Assembly (NCBI GenBank): GCA_036504095.1
Contig: DASXVS010000046.1
Location: 62,001 to 126,000, forward strand
Reading direction: 5' to 3'
Length of the DNA: 64,000 nt
From: Armatimonadota bacterium
GTDB lineage: Bacteria > Armatimonadota > DTGP01 > JAKQQT01
This document shows positions 9,594 through 18,868 of this stretch, piece by piece; position 1 is the stretch's first letter; every line of letters starts with the position of its first letter. The notes beneath the pieces are model-generated. The model did not search any database, was not told the origin of the DNA, and saw only the letters and a list, made by a program, of their open reading frames with translations. The position numbers and the translations under genes were made by a program.

Positions 9594-10423
9594 TTCTGTT
9601 TTCCTTTGTGCTGATATAGCAGTATCGAGCGCTCGCGGCCGCATCCGGCGTCGCGCGCGGCGAGTTCCATTGTGAATTGAGGCAGTTCGCGCTCCCATCG
9701 GTCCGAGCCGCCCGAGAGAAGGGCGAAGAACTCCGGCAGCGCGAAATACGGGCGGAAACCGTCCGTATGCGTGGCCACGATGTCGCCCGGCTCAAGGACG
9801 ATCGAAGCCGTTTCGATGTATGATATCGCTTCCGGCTCACCGGTGAGGACGCCGTAGGTCACATCCGCCCCACCCGGCCGGAAATCGGGCTTGTTTCGCA
9901 GGTCGCGCCTGACATATACGCGGCGCGCGTCATCGAACGGCGCGGGGTTCTTCGCGAGGAACGCGGTCAAGCCGTCCAACTGATCGCGCGTGAGGTACGC
10001 AAGGCGACCATCGCGGATCACCGCGACGCCGCAATCGCCGATCCAGGCGATATCCAGCGTATCGCCGTCCACGCGGGCCAAAGCGGCGACGGCGCCGGCA
10101 TAATCGTGCTTCAGGTAGTCGCACCGGCCGGTGATGCCGAGCGCATCATTCACGCGGGCGACGCCATCGTTGGCCTCGGCCAGAACGCGGTCCAGCGGAT
10201 CGCCGCACAGCGCCGCCTGCAGCGCCAATCGGGCGACCGCGTCCGCGGCCGATGTTGCCGGCGACGGGTCGGGGTAGGGCGCTTCTCCCTGCCGGATGGC
10301 CTCCCAATCGCGCGTCACCCCGTCGGCGGCCACAAAGATGCGGGCGTCATCGTCCCACGCCAGTGCGTCCTCGCGCGGGGCCAAGTGGCGTTCGTTCGCA
10401 AAGATGAATGCAGCAGAGCCCAT
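9590..10423 (-). CDS. PP2C-like serine/threonine phosphatase domain protein
   Basis: A 277-residue protein with a weak PP2C pattern. VAADGVTRD (near residue 32) matches the first metal-binding DG block, DIAWIGDCGVAVIRDGRL (near 125) matches the GD block, and THTDGF (near 228) matches the TDG block. The usual final DN motif is not obvious (GRERSILLY). It may be an active phosphatase or a degenerate sensor. The start at 10423 has no ribosome site, but TATCCT lies six bases upstream (see promoter entry), suggesting a leaderless message. The gene overlaps the following GH127 gene by four bases. Confidence 0.72.
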   Translation of the reverse strand: MGSAAFIFANERHLAPREDALAWDDDARIFVAADGVTRDWEAIRQGEAPYPDPSPATSAADAVARLALQAALCGDPLDRVLAEANDGVARVNDALGITGRCDYLKHDYAGAVAALARVDGDTLDIAWIGDCGVAVIRDGRLAYLTRDQLDGLTAFLAKNPAPFDDARRVYVRRDLRNKPDFRPGGADVTYGVLTGEPEAISYIETASIVLEPGDIVATHTDGFRPYFALPEFFALLSGGSDRWERELPQFTMELAARDAGCGRERSILLYQHKGKQK

Positions 10424-10429
10424 ACGGCT

Positions 10430-10457
10430 AGGATAGCGCCATCACGGGGCCATACAA
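10430..10457 (-). promoter_or_regulatory. Candidate promoter of the PP2C-like/GH127 pair
   Basis: On the minus strand TTGTAT (10457-10452), a 16-base spacer and TATCCT (10435-10430) lie with only six bases before the ATG at 10423. The transcript would begin at or next to the start codon. Confidence 0.4.
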
Positions 10458-10702
10458 TATCGACGGAGCGTGACACCATCCCTTCCCACCGACTGATGAC
10501 AGTTGAGAACCTCCACGGGAATCCGACGCCCCGAGGGATGAATCCCCCGGCAGAGGGCCTTCGGCCACAAAGCCCTTGAAAGGGCTGGAAGAAGGGCAGT
10601 GTTACCTTACCCCATCTGGAATTCAATATGGGCAGCAGCCAAATGGGTCGAATTGCTGCGCGGGCTGCCCGCGGCGGCTACACACTTGACAGGGAGACAG
10701 CA

Positions 10703-11986
10703 ATGGACTGGCACACAGCAATAGAAGCATCCAACCACAAGGCTCAGGCGCATCATAACACCGACTGGGAGGCCCTGGCGGAACGAATAGCACGCACAGG
10801 CCGCGACCCGGAAGCCATTGTGGCCCGCGTGGCCGCGTTCGGCGTGGCGGTCCCCTCGTGGGGCGTTTCGACCGGCGGAACCCGTTTCGGGCGGTTCCCG
10901 GGAGAGGGCGAACCGCGCAACCTCTCCGAAAAGCTCGAAGATGCCGCCTCTCTGCACGCCCTCACCGGCGCCGCACCCCGCGTTTCGCTTCACATCCCGT
11001 GGGATACGACGAACGATCCCGCCGCGGTGCGCCAACAGGCCGCGGAGTTGGGAATCGGCTTCGATGCGGTGAACTCCAACACTTTCGAGGACCAACCCGG
11101 CCAGCCGCTGTCCTACAAATTCGGCAGCCTCTGCCATACGGACCCGGCGGTCCGGGAGCAAGCCATCGCGCACAATATCGAGGTCATCAAGGTCGGCCAG
11201 TCGCTGGGGTCGAAGGCCCTGAGCGTCTGGATCGGCGACGGCGGCTCCTACCCCGGGCAGATGAGCCTGCGCAAATCGTTCGACCGCACGCTGGACTCGT
11301 TCCGTGCCATCTACGCCGCGCTGCCCGCCGACTGGAAACTGTGGAGCGAGCACAAACCGTTCGAGCCCGCCTTTTACAGCACCGTGGTCAGCGACTGGGG
11401 CACATCCTACCTCATCGCGACCGCGCTCGGCCCGCAGGCGTCGTGCCTCGTGGACCTCGGCCACCACGTGCCGAACACGAATATCGAGCAGGTGGTGGCG
11501 CGCCTCATCAGCGCCGGCAAGCTCGGCGGTTTCCACTTCAACGACAGCAAGTACGCCGACGACGACCTGACGACCGGCTCCATCAAGCCATACCAGTTGT
11601 TCCTCGTATTCAACGAACTGGTGGACGCCGAAGCCGAGAAGGTGCCCGGCTTCGATCCGGGTTACATGATCGACCAAAGCCACAACCTCAAGGACCCGCT
11701 GGAGGACCTGCTGCAGAGCATCGTGAACATCCAGTCGTCGTTCGCGAAGGCCCTGCTGATCGACCGCGCGGCACTGAACGGATACCAGGACGCCAACGAC
11801 GTGGTGATGGCGGAAAATACGCTCAAGGACGCGTTCGAGACCGACGTACGCGCCCTTTGCGCCGAGGCCAGGCTCCGAAGCGGCGGCGCCATCGAGCCGA
11901 TTGCGGCGTTCCGGGCCTCCGGCTACCGCGCGCTGAAGGCTCGGGAACGGCCGCAGAAAAGGGCGACCGCGGGAGCGTTTGGGTAG
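10703..11986 (+). CDS. rhaI: L-rhamnose isomerase (Pseudomonas stutzeri type)
   Basis: Interconverts L-rhamnose and L-rhamnulose in the cytoplasm; the metal-dependent xylose-isomerase-like barrel of this group also acts on several rare sugars. Length is 427 residues against about 430 for the P. stutzeri enzyme. Visible blocks include GVAVPSWGVSTGGTRFGRFP, VSLHIPWD, LWSEHKPFEPAFYST, CLVDLGHHVPNTN and GGFHFNDSKYADDDL, which supply the metal-binding Glu, Asp and His residues. The ATG at 10703 follows AGGGAGACAGC; the frame extends upstream without family similarity. No rhamnulokinase or aldolase gene is in the window. Confidence 0.94.
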   Translation: MDWHTAIEASNHKAQAHHNTDWEALAERIARTGRDPEAIVARVAAFGVAVPSWGVSTGGTRFGRFPGEGEPRNLSEKLEDAASLHALTGAAPRVSLHIPWDTTNDPAAVRQQAAELGIGFDAVNSNTFEDQPGQPLSYKFGSLCHTDPAVREQAIAHNIEVIKVGQSLGSKALSVWIGDGGSYPGQMSLRKSFDRTLDSFRAIYAALPADWKLWSEHKPFEPAFYSTVVSDWGTSYLIATALGPQASCLVDLGHHVPNTNIEQVVARLISAGKLGGFHFNDSKYADDDLTTGSIKPYQLFLVFNELVDAEAEKVPGFDPGYMIDQSHNLKDPLEDLLQSIVNIQSSFAKALLIDRAALNGYQDANDVVMAENTLKDAFETDVRALCAEARLRSGGAIEPIAAFRASGYRALKARERPQKRATAGAFG

Positions 11987-12040
11987 AAGGCAGGAGGCGG
12001 CGGGCTGCGAACCGCACGAAGGCCGCCTTCGCGCCCCGGA

Positions 12041-14737
12041 TCAGAGCGGGTTGAGGCCGTTGACGGACTGGCAGATGCGCACGGCGTCGGCCACGTCGAT
12101 CGATCCGTTCCCGTCGATGTCGCCGTTGAGCCCCTGATCCACCGAAGCGCGTGACATCCCCGCGATGAAACGCATGGCCCGGACCACGTCTGCCATGTTG
12201 ACGAGCCCGTCTCCCGTTACATCGCCCTTGTGCGGGAGGCGGATGGTCACGGCCATGTCGAGGGCGATCGTCGGCAGGGTGATGGAGACGGCGCCATTCA
12301 CAACGGGAGGCGCGGCCTGTTTCAGCAGGCCCCCGGTGTTGGGATTCCAGCAGGAGACACAGTAGCGGCCGGGAGCGAGCCCCGTGAAGGTGAGGGTGGC
12401 GCCGGATATGGAATACGCCGCCGCCTGCCGTACGTCTTCGGTCAGCCAGATCACCGCGTGTTGAGTGTCGCCGCAGGCCATGAGGATCAGTTCCGGGTGG
12501 TTGCTGCTCACGCGGTTGTCCGCGTTCGCGGTGTTGATCGTGGTCCAGTCGATGTCCGCGGCGACGATCGAGACGGCTTTCTGCGTGGCGTGCATGCCGG
12601 GCGTGAGGTAGTGCGGGTTGCGATAGGGCCAGCGCTGTCCGATGCCGGTTCCACCGCTGGCGAAGTGCGCCCAGGCCATGTGGTGGTAATACTGGTTGTC
12701 GAAGGTCTGGTCCAGGGGCCAGTTGGCGATCGGCCCGCTCTCCGAATCGAAATAGGGCCGCCCGTCCTGGATATACTCCAGGCTGTACTTCACCCCACCG
12801 TTGACGCTGATGATGGGGTCGATGATGTTTTGAGGGTTGTTGACGGTGCCGTCGTAATACTGGTGCGTGTTCGAGAACTCGAAGCGCGGGTGCCGGTACT
12901 GGACGTCGCCGATGATGCCTCCGGGCTGTGCGGCGGCGGTCGAAACCGTCACCATGTGGCGGTGGCCCCACTTCTGGAACTCGTAGTCCTGAACGTACTG
13001 GGCCATATCGTCAACCCACGCCTTGCGTTCCGCGTCGGACGCGTCCCACCAGATATCGAACTCGTTCAAGAGATCGTAAGCGAAGATCGCGCTGCTGTTG
13101 CCCCAGCGGTCGATCAGATATTTGAACCGCGCTTTTTGGGCGGCACGGGCGACCGGACTGACAATGAAATCGCGCCGGGCTACGCACGGTCCGCCGTTCG
13201 CCGAGTTGTAGGGGTTGGTGCTCCAGTTCCGGTTCATCCAGAACGTATCCCACGGCGTAAGCAGGACGGTCATATTGTGCGCGGAACACATCGGCAGGAA
13301 CTGGTCCCAGAAGTTGATGTCCCGGGCGTTGTTGAAGCTTCCCAGCGGGTTTTCGATATAGCCGGCCGGGCCGCCGCCGTCCTCCAGCATAATGCGCATG
13401 CAGTTCACGCCGCTGGCGGCGAGTCCCGCGACGTAGGACTCGGTGGCCGCCAGGTTGTTGTTCTGCCAGAGGTCCCAGCAACCGGGCCACATCGTGCCGT
13501 CGTTTTCGCCGATGAGCACGGTTGTCTGGCCGTTCGGCATCACGAAGGCGGGGCCATCGTCGGCCACGCGGGCGTTTGAGCCGTAAAGGTCGCGCTGAAC
13601 GGTGACGTTGACGGGCGTGGACGGAACCGTGGCGCCGGTGGTTGTCATCACCAACGCGCTGATGACGTGCGGGCCATCCGACCCGGGCGCTGGAACGCAG
13701 CGGGCGTTGAGGCGTCCGCTCACCGTTGCGAAGGTGACCCCGTTATCCTGAAAAGCGATCGACTGCACCCCCGTGCCGTCTCCCGCGAGCAGTACCGGGA
13801 ATGACGGACCCACGCGCTGACCCTCGAAGGGCTCCGCGAGAGCGAAGCGAAGCATCGTGACAGGATTCCAGGCTGAACGGGTCATGCCGGCTGCATCGGT
13901 GGCGCTCAGGCGGAAAACGAGCGTTCCCGGCGGGGTACCGGAATCCGGCGTCCAATGGGCAAGCGTGCCGGATGCCGGCCCGCTGCCCGTGGCGAGCGGA
14001 ATCCACGTCTGCGGCGAGGCGCCGTAGCCGACCTCAAGCTTCCAGGAGGCCGTTGTGGGACCGGTGGAGCCGACGACGTCCGTGCCGCCGCCGACGAGGC
14101 CGTTCTGCGAGGGGGTTGTCAGAGCAGCGGCCGGGCCGCTCATCGCGAAATCGTCCCAATGGCCAACACTCGTTTGCCAGCCGTACAACATCACCCGCGG
14201 ATCGTTGTCCAGCGCATCGGTCGCGGCCGTGTAGATAAGGGTGGAATTCGCGAAGAACCGATAGGTCGTCCCGTCGCGTTCGATACGCATCAGCGTGGGG
14301 TTCGAGGGCGTCGACGGCCCGGTGACCGGTGAACGCACGCTAAACGTGTTTTGTCCGCCGATCCAGACGTGCAGGAAAGGCGTGCCGTCGGTATCCTTCT
14401 GTTCGGCGCCGTATTCGATGAAGTGGCTGAAGCCGGAAGGCGCGGAGCAAAGCTGCAGTATCTGGTTGGTGCCGGACCAGCCCATCGCCTTCACCTGTAC
14501 CGCGCCCTTCAGACCGATGCGGCTGGTTGCGTACGCGCCGGATCGGTTGTTGACGCTGTTAACCGTCAGCGTGGCGTCCGCGGTCGAGGCCGTCGCGAGG
14601 GCTGTTCCGTCTTCATTGGCGAACTGCCACTTGGCCGAATCGAGGGCTGGGGCGGAGAAATCATCGAAGAGGGAAACCGATTGGGCGCGGGCCGCGAAGG
14701 GCGCCAGCGCGATGAGGGCTAACAGAAGGGCTTTCAC
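12041..14737 (-). CDS. Secreted multidomain glycosidase-like protein with C-terminal dockerin
   Basis: About 898 residues. A signal peptide (KALLLALIALAPFAARAQS) is followed by a concanavalin-like domain (about 20-200, DDFSAPALDSAKWQFANEDG) and an Ig-like stretch (200-370). A TIM-barrel region (about 375-720) resembles GH5/GH39 enzymes: YDLLNEFD would hold the acid/base Glu and FDSESGP the nucleophile. A beta domain follows, then two dockerin-type calcium loops (GDVTGDGLVNMADVVRAM and GDIDGNGSIDVADAV) at the C-terminus. No cohesin is in the window. A GTG at 14737 starts the signal peptide; a TTG at 14755 is possible and neither has a clear ribosome site. Confidence 0.85.
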   Translation of the reverse strand: MKALLLALIALAPFAARAQSVSLFDDFSAPALDSAKWQFANEDGTALATASTADATLTVNSVNNRSGAYATSRIGLKGAVQVKAMGWSGTNQILQLCSAPSGFSHFIEYGAEQKDTDGTPFLHVWIGGQNTFSVRSPVTGPSTPSNPTLMRIERDGTTYRFFANSTLIYTAATDALDNDPRVMLYGWQTSVGHWDDFAMSGPAAALTTPSQNGLVGGGTDVVGSTGPTTASWKLEVGYGASPQTWIPLATGSGPASGTLAHWTPDSGTPPGTLVFRLSATDAAGMTRSAWNPVTMLRFALAEPFEGQRVGPSFPVLLAGDGTGVQSIAFQDNGVTFATVSGRLNARCVPAPGSDGPHVISALVMTTTGATVPSTPVNVTVQRDLYGSNARVADDGPAFVMPNGQTTVLIGENDGTMWPGCWDLWQNNNLAATESYVAGLAASGVNCMRIMLEDGGGPAGYIENPLGSFNNARDINFWDQFLPMCSAHNMTVLLTPWDTFWMNRNWSTNPYNSANGGPCVARRDFIVSPVARAAQKARFKYLIDRWGNSSAIFAYDLLNEFDIWWDASDAERKAWVDDMAQYVQDYEFQKWGHRHMVTVSTAAAQPGGIIGDVQYRHPRFEFSNTHQYYDGTVNNPQNIIDPIISVNGGVKYSLEYIQDGRPYFDSESGPIANWPLDQTFDNQYYHHMAWAHFASGGTGIGQRWPYRNPHYLTPGMHATQKAVSIVAADIDWTTINTANADNRVSSNHPELILMACGDTQHAVIWLTEDVRQAAAYSISGATLTFTGLAPGRYCVSCWNPNTGGLLKQAAPPVVNGAVSITLPTIALDMAVTIRLPHKGDVTGDGLVNMADVVRAMRFIAGMSRASVDQGLNGDIDGNGSIDVADAVRICQSVNGLNPL

Positions 14738-14758
14738 TCTCTCATAATACCACAACCG

Positions 14759-14800
14759 AGGGGATGGGGGATGGAGGACGGGGGACGGGGGACGGGAGAT
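14759..14800. repeat. Heptamer array, unit GGGGACG / GGGGATG
   Basis: Six or so imperfect copies of a 7-base unit directly upstream of the dockerin glycosidase gene. One of a series of arrays in this window that share a 7- or 8-base period but differ in unit sequence. Confidence 0.75.
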
Positions 14801-14801
14801 G

Positions 14802-14898
14802 CTAGTGAAGCATCAAGCCAATGGGTGAATGAGTCAACGGATGCACAGACGTGCTTCGAACGGTGACTCAATTACCCGTTCACTGGAGGACGCACTAG
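14802..14898. repeat. CTAGTG...CACTAG element, copy A
   Basis: A 97-base segment bounded by CTAGTGAAGCATCAA at one end and GCACTAG at the other, so its termini are inverted repeats (CTAGTG/CACTAG). The stop codon TAG of the glycosyltransferase gene (14895-14897) lies in the terminal CACTAG. A 39-base relative with the same ends is at 61833-61871. Confidence 0.55.
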
Positions 14899-16772
14899 TG
14901 TTGCGGGGGCATGGTTGCGCGGCGGAAGACGATGATGGTGGGGTAGGAGTAGAAGGAGTCGTGGGGGGGAAGGGTCCTTTTCGGCCACGAAATGCCCAAG
15001 GCGGTCTGCCGCGGGCTCCAGACGCCTACCAGTTCATAGTCGGTCACGAGCGTGTTCCAGAGACGCGTAATACGCGCTGCCTCCTCCGGGACGCCTTCTT
15101 TCAGCGGCACGCGCCGGAAATGCGCGGCGCGCTCCGGCACGGGAACGCCCTGAAGCCGGAGGGCATCGCCGTATTCGTAGTCGCTGATGACCACAAAGTC
15201 CGGACGCGGGCTGAAATCCGAGTCGTTGGGCCCCAGAATCTGAAGGTTGAACCTTCGGCCCGTCTCACGGCGGAACATTCCCACCGTCTGCGGACCGCCG
15301 TTCGCGGCGCTGAACGGCGGCGAGAAAAACCACGGCTCGCGCGTGAGCCCTATGGTGGCGCCCGGAGGCGCCATTCGGACGAACCAGTCATTGACGGCGT
15401 CGCGCGGATCGCCCCGGAAGGGCTGGCCGGTTTCCAGCAGGTCGCCGCCCGGCGAAGACATCGTGGAAACGGCGCCCTGGGCCAGCACGAAGGTCGCGAC
15501 GATCGCGGCGGCGGGCAGAGCGAGCCAACGTCCCCTCAAACGGGCGAACAAACACCCGGCGGCGACCGCCAGGACCGGCAGGAGCGGCATATCGTAGCGC
15601 TGGAATCGGACGGCGGCGAGGCTGATGAGTGCGAAATAGGGGAGAGCGAAGGCGGCGAGCGGACCGAAACGATGAACGATGAACGATGAACGATGAACGT
15701 ATGAGGGGAAGAGGGGGCGACGCGGCGACGCGGCGTAGACCCCGAAAGCTATCACGACGGCCAGGAGCAGGAATGCGCCGATGCCCTGCCAGAGGTTGGT
15801 TGACAGGTGATACCACCAGCCGGGGCCTGTGTTTACGAAAACCAGGCCGTGCCCGGTGCGGACGTGATTGGCCTCGTAGCCGAAATCGCGGAGAAACGCA
15901 GATTGCGCGATGAGGATGCCCGGCGTGGTGATGAGGAAGGCGGTCACAGTGGCGGCCGTCATGATGACCCAATCCGCAATTCGCCTGCCCTTTCCGGCGA
16001 CGAACGCTTCGCTGGCACGGAGGCCGGCGCCACGTCGATCGGCGCCACGGCTAAGGGCTATTGCGGCCCAACCCGCAAGGAGGACGAGGGCGGCGTTGTA
16101 TTTCGTACCGGCGGCGATGCCGGCGGCGATTCCGCACCAGAGTGCCGCCCGCCGGCCTTCGGGATAACGAAGGGCGTTGTAGAGCGCGACGGCCACCCAG
16201 AACGTGGCGGGGACGTCCACCGTGACGAAGTGGCTGTGCACGGCGTGCATCGGCAGGACGGCCATGATCGTCGCGGCCAGGAATCCGGCCCGGCGCCCGG
16301 CAATGCGATTGCCGATCAGGTAGACGACATAGACGGTCGCGATCCCGAAGAACGCTACCTCCCAGCGGCCAACCAGGGTCATCCGCGCCATTTCGCTGGG
16401 CAGGGTTTTCAGGGGCGACCATGAATCCAGGATCTGCGTGACCACGCTCACGCAGTAGATAAGGAAGCTGCCGTAGTTGTAGAAGCCGGGGTCCAGGTGG
16501 CCGGCGAAGAGGTTCACGTTCGCGGCGGCGCGGAGGACGAGCGATTCATCCGGGTGATAGGAGAACCAGTGCCGCGCACACGGAAGGCCCCACGAGAGGC
16601 CCTGCAGGCGGAGGAAGGCGGCGACGAGAAGAGGAAACGAGGAAATGAGGAAATGAGGAAATGGGGAAATGGGGAAACGAGGAAATAGGGAAACGGGTAA
16701 ATGGGGAAACGAAGAAATGGCGCCGCTTTCGGGCGTTTCCTCGTTTCCCCGTTTCCCCATTTCCTTCTTCAT
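14895..16772 (-). CDS. Membrane glycosyltransferase of the GT39/ArnT-like superfamily
   Basis: About 625 residues with many membrane spans and the early acidic loop YHPDES near residue 73, typical of enzymes that use polyprenyl-phosphate sugars (PMT/ArnT/DUF2723 group). The donor and acceptor are unknown. The N-terminal 47 residues are not family sequence: they are the translation of a mirrored octamer array (FPHLPVSLFPRFPISPFPHF), after which the first real span begins (LLVAAFLRLQGLSW). A second array, four GATGAAC units at 15671-15698, is read in frame as VHRSSFIVHRF. The ATG at 16772 shares a base with the pheT stop (TGATG). The true start may lie inside the array. Confidence 0.8.
   Translation of the reverse strand: MKKEMGKRGNEETPESGAISSFPHLPVSLFPRFPISPFPHFLISSFPLLVAAFLRLQGLSWGLPCARHWFSYHPDESLVLRAAANVNLFAGHLDPGFYNYGSFLIYCVSVVTQILDSWSPLKTLPSEMARMTLVGRWEVAFFGIATVYVVYLIGNRIAGRRAGFLAATIMAVLPMHAVHSHFVTVDVPATFWVAVALYNALRYPEGRRAALWCGIAAGIAAGTKYNAALVLLAGWAAIALSRGADRRGAGLRASEAFVAGKGRRIADWVIMTAATVTAFLITTPGILIAQSAFLRDFGYEANHVRTGHGLVFVNTGPGWWYHLSTNLWQGIGAFLLLAVVIAFGVYAASPRRPLFPSYVHRSSFIVHRFGPLAAFALPYFALISLAAVRFQRYDMPLLPVLAVAAGCLFARLRGRWLALPAAAIVATFVLAQGAVSTMSSPGGDLLETGQPFRGDPRDAVNDWFVRMAPPGATIGLTREPWFFSPPFSAANGGPQTVGMFRRETGRRFNLQILGPNDSDFSPRPDFVVISDYEYGDALRLQGVPVPERAAHFRRVPLKEGVPEEAARITRLWNTLVTDYELVGVWSPRQTALGISWPKRTLPPHDSFYSYPTIIVFRRATMPPQH
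15671..15698. repeat. Heptamer array GATGAAC x4 inside the glycosyltransferase gene
   Basis: Four exact 7-base units. Read on the minus strand they encode a periodic peptide in a loop between membrane spans, without breaking the frame. A related array (TTCATCG) is at 47362-47396. Confidence 0.9.
16631..16767. repeat. Mirrored octamer array, unit RGGAAAYG, at the pheT/glycosyltransferase junction
   Basis: Roughly ten copies of an 8-base unit (AGGAAATG, GGGAAACG) run to 16719. A short GC-rich spacer follows, then the reverse-complement arm (GTTTCCCC, ATTTCC) at about 16735-16767. The two arms could pair into a long hairpin. The whole array is translated as the N-terminus of the glycosyltransferase. 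Confidence 0.9.
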
Positions 16773-18790
16773 CAGCGGAAGCTGGCGGCGATGTCGGCGG
16801 CGAGGGCGGCGCGGACGTTATCCATCGTTTCGACGGCTTCGGCGTCGGACAGCGTGCGGTCGTCGGCGCGCAGTGTGAGGCGGTAGGCCATACTCTGAAC
16901 GTCCGGGCCGAGGCGCTCGCCGCGGAAGACGTCGAAGAGCGTCAGGTCCTTCAGCAGCGCTCCGGCGCCACGGGTAATGGCGGCGGCGATCCGCTCCTGC
17001 GGAACGTCGCGGTTGACGACGAAAGAAATATCGCGTGCCACCGTTGGGAAGCGTGGCAGCGCCTCGAAACGGCGGGCGGAAGCCGCATGATGGAGGGCTG
17101 CTACGTCCACCTCGAACAAGATGAGCCTGCCGGTAATGTCCCACTTACCGGCGGCGTCCGGGTGCACTTCGCCGATGATGCCGAACGGACGGCCGTTCAG
17201 CGAAATGGCGGCGCAACGGCCGGGGTGGAATCCGATCTGCTCGCAGGGCTCGTAGACCGCCGCAGGCGCGCCGAGGCGGGCCAGGGCGGCGTCCAGAGCG
17301 CCCTTGAGGGTATAGAAATCGGCGGGAGCGGCGGTCCCGGTCCACGACGCTGTCACGGGCGGGCCTAGAACGGCGGCGGCCCATTTCCAGTCCTCTCCGG
17401 GAGCGTTGTCCTTCACGTAGTACGTGCGGCCGACCTCGAAGAAACCAAGGTCTCCCCTCCCCTGCCGCAGATTGCGGCGGACGGTGTCCACCAGTCCGGG
17501 CAAGAGGCTGGGGCGGACGACGTTCACCTCACGCGAAAGCGGATTGCTCAGGCGGGCAGTGGCGGTGAACCCGAGCGCGTTCACCGTCGCCTCGTCCACG
17601 AGGGTGGATGTGACGGCTTCCTGCCAGTCGCAGGCCAATGCAGTTTCGTGGACGCTGCGTCGGAATCGCTCCCAGGCGCTGATGCCGCCGTTGAGATGCT
17701 CGCCGCGCACGGCCGTCGCCGGGATGAAGTCGTACCCCACCATACGGCAGACTTCCTCGGCCAGATCGTCTTCGCGGTGGATGTCCGGGCGGTATGTGGG
17801 AACGGTGACCGAGATTGGGTCGGCGCCAGCCGGCGCCATGTTGAGCGCGGCGAGGGCGTCGACCATCTGGCCGGTGGTGAATTCCGTGCCGAGCAGGGCG
17901 TTACAGCGCGCCGGGCGCAGGGTAAGCGTCCAGGGCTCAACCGGAACGGGATAGACGTCCACCACCCCTTTGGCCACTTCACCGCCGGCGAGTTCGGCCA
18001 GCAGCATCGCGGCGCGGTCGATCGCCCTGGCAACGCCATTCGGATCCACTCCCCGCTCGAAACGGTAGCTGGCGTCGGTGCTCATGCCGAGGCCCTTGGC
18101 GGTCCGTCGCACGGAGAGGGCATCGAAGCAGGCGGACTCCAGGAGCACGTCGGTGGTGGTGTCTGAAATCTCGGAGTCGGAGCCGCCCATCACGCCGGCG
18201 ACGGCGACGGCGTGTTTCGCATCCGCGATGACCAGCATGTCCGGTCCCAGCGCCCGCTCCACGCCATCGATCGTGGTGATCGTTTCGCCCGGCAGCGCGC
18301 GGCGGACGATGATGCGATGGTCCTGGAGGAGGGCATAATCGAAGGCGTGAAGCGGCTGTCCGAACTCGAGCATCACGTAGTTGGTGACATCGACGACGTT
18401 GCTGATGCTGCGCAAGCCGGCTGCTTCGATGCGGTTCGCCAGCCACTCGGGCGACGGGCCGATCTTCACGTTGCGCACCACACGGGCGGCGTAACGCGGG
18501 CAAAGGTCCGGCGCTTCGATGTCCACCCGGGCCAGCGTGTTCACATCCGGTCCCCATTCGGGCACAGATAGATCCGGATACTGCATGGCGACGCCGGAGA
18601 GCGCGCTAACCTCGCGCGCGAGGCCGATCATACTGAGCGTGTCGCCGCGGTTGGGGGTGACCTTCACCTCCATCACGCCGTCGCGCATGTGCTCAACTTC
18701 CGACCCGCTCATTGTGAGGCGTTCCGCCAATTCCTCGGCGGACCACGGTGCGGGCGCATATTCAAGAACCCAATGGGTAGGATATTTCAT
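16772..18790 (-). CDS. pheT: Phenylalanine--tRNA ligase beta subunit, lacking the EMAP-like domain
   Basis: Beta chain of the alpha2-beta2 PheRS that charges tRNA-Phe in the cytoplasm. Length is 672 residues against about 800 for most bacterial PheT. The N-terminal SGSEVEHMRDGVMEV passes straight into KVTPNRGDTLSMIGLAREV, so the EMAP/OB tRNA-binding module usually inserted around residues 40-150 is missing. The B3/B4 editing region (SNVVDVTNYVMLEFGQPLHAFD), B5 domain and the C-terminal FDX-ACB domain (ALPRFPTVARDISFVV) are present. The ATG at 18790 follows repeat DNA without a ribosome site; a TTG at 18796 is possible. It ends one base into the glycosyltransferase start. Confidence 0.96.
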   Translation of the reverse strand: MKYPTHWVLEYAPAPWSAEELAERLTMSGSEVEHMRDGVMEVKVTPNRGDTLSMIGLAREVSALSGVAMQYPDLSVPEWGPDVNTLARVDIEAPDLCPRYAARVVRNVKIGPSPEWLANRIEAAGLRSISNVVDVTNYVMLEFGQPLHAFDYALLQDHRIIVRRALPGETITTIDGVERALGPDMLVIADAKHAVAVAGVMGGSDSEISDTTTDVLLESACFDALSVRRTAKGLGMSTDASYRFERGVDPNGVARAIDRAAMLLAELAGGEVAKGVVDVYPVPVEPWTLTLRPARCNALLGTEFTTGQMVDALAALNMAPAGADPISVTVPTYRPDIHREDDLAEEVCRMVGYDFIPATAVRGEHLNGGISAWERFRRSVHETALACDWQEAVTSTLVDEATVNALGFTATARLSNPLSREVNVVRPSLLPGLVDTVRRNLRQGRGDLGFFEVGRTYYVKDNAPGEDWKWAAAVLGPPVTASWTGTAAPADFYTLKGALDAALARLGAPAAVYEPCEQIGFHPGRCAAISLNGRPFGIIGEVHPDAAGKWDITGRLILFEVDVAALHHAASARRFEALPRFPTVARDISFVVNRDVPQERIAAAITRGAGALLKDLTLFDVFRGERLGPDVQSMAYRLTLRADDRTLSDAEAVETMDNVRAALAADIAASFR

Positions 18791-18800
18791 AGTCAAGGTC

Positions 18801-18868
18801 TAGGGTGTTGGGTCCAGGGTGCAGGGTTCGAGTGCCTTTGCTAGACCCGAGACCCTATACCCGCAACC
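18801..18868. repeat. Mirrored short-period array between pheS and pheT
   Basis: One arm carries GGGTGTTGGGTCCAGGGT-type 7-8-base units, the other the complementary ACCCGAGACCCTATACCC type. It fills the pheS/pheT gap and comes within about 10 bases of the pheT start. Confidence 0.75.

Noticed and set aside
8052-9614. Plus-strand open frame (520 codons) opposite the GH127 gene
   Set aside because: The minus strand has the conserved GH127 cysteines and glutamate; the plus-strand frame has no motif.
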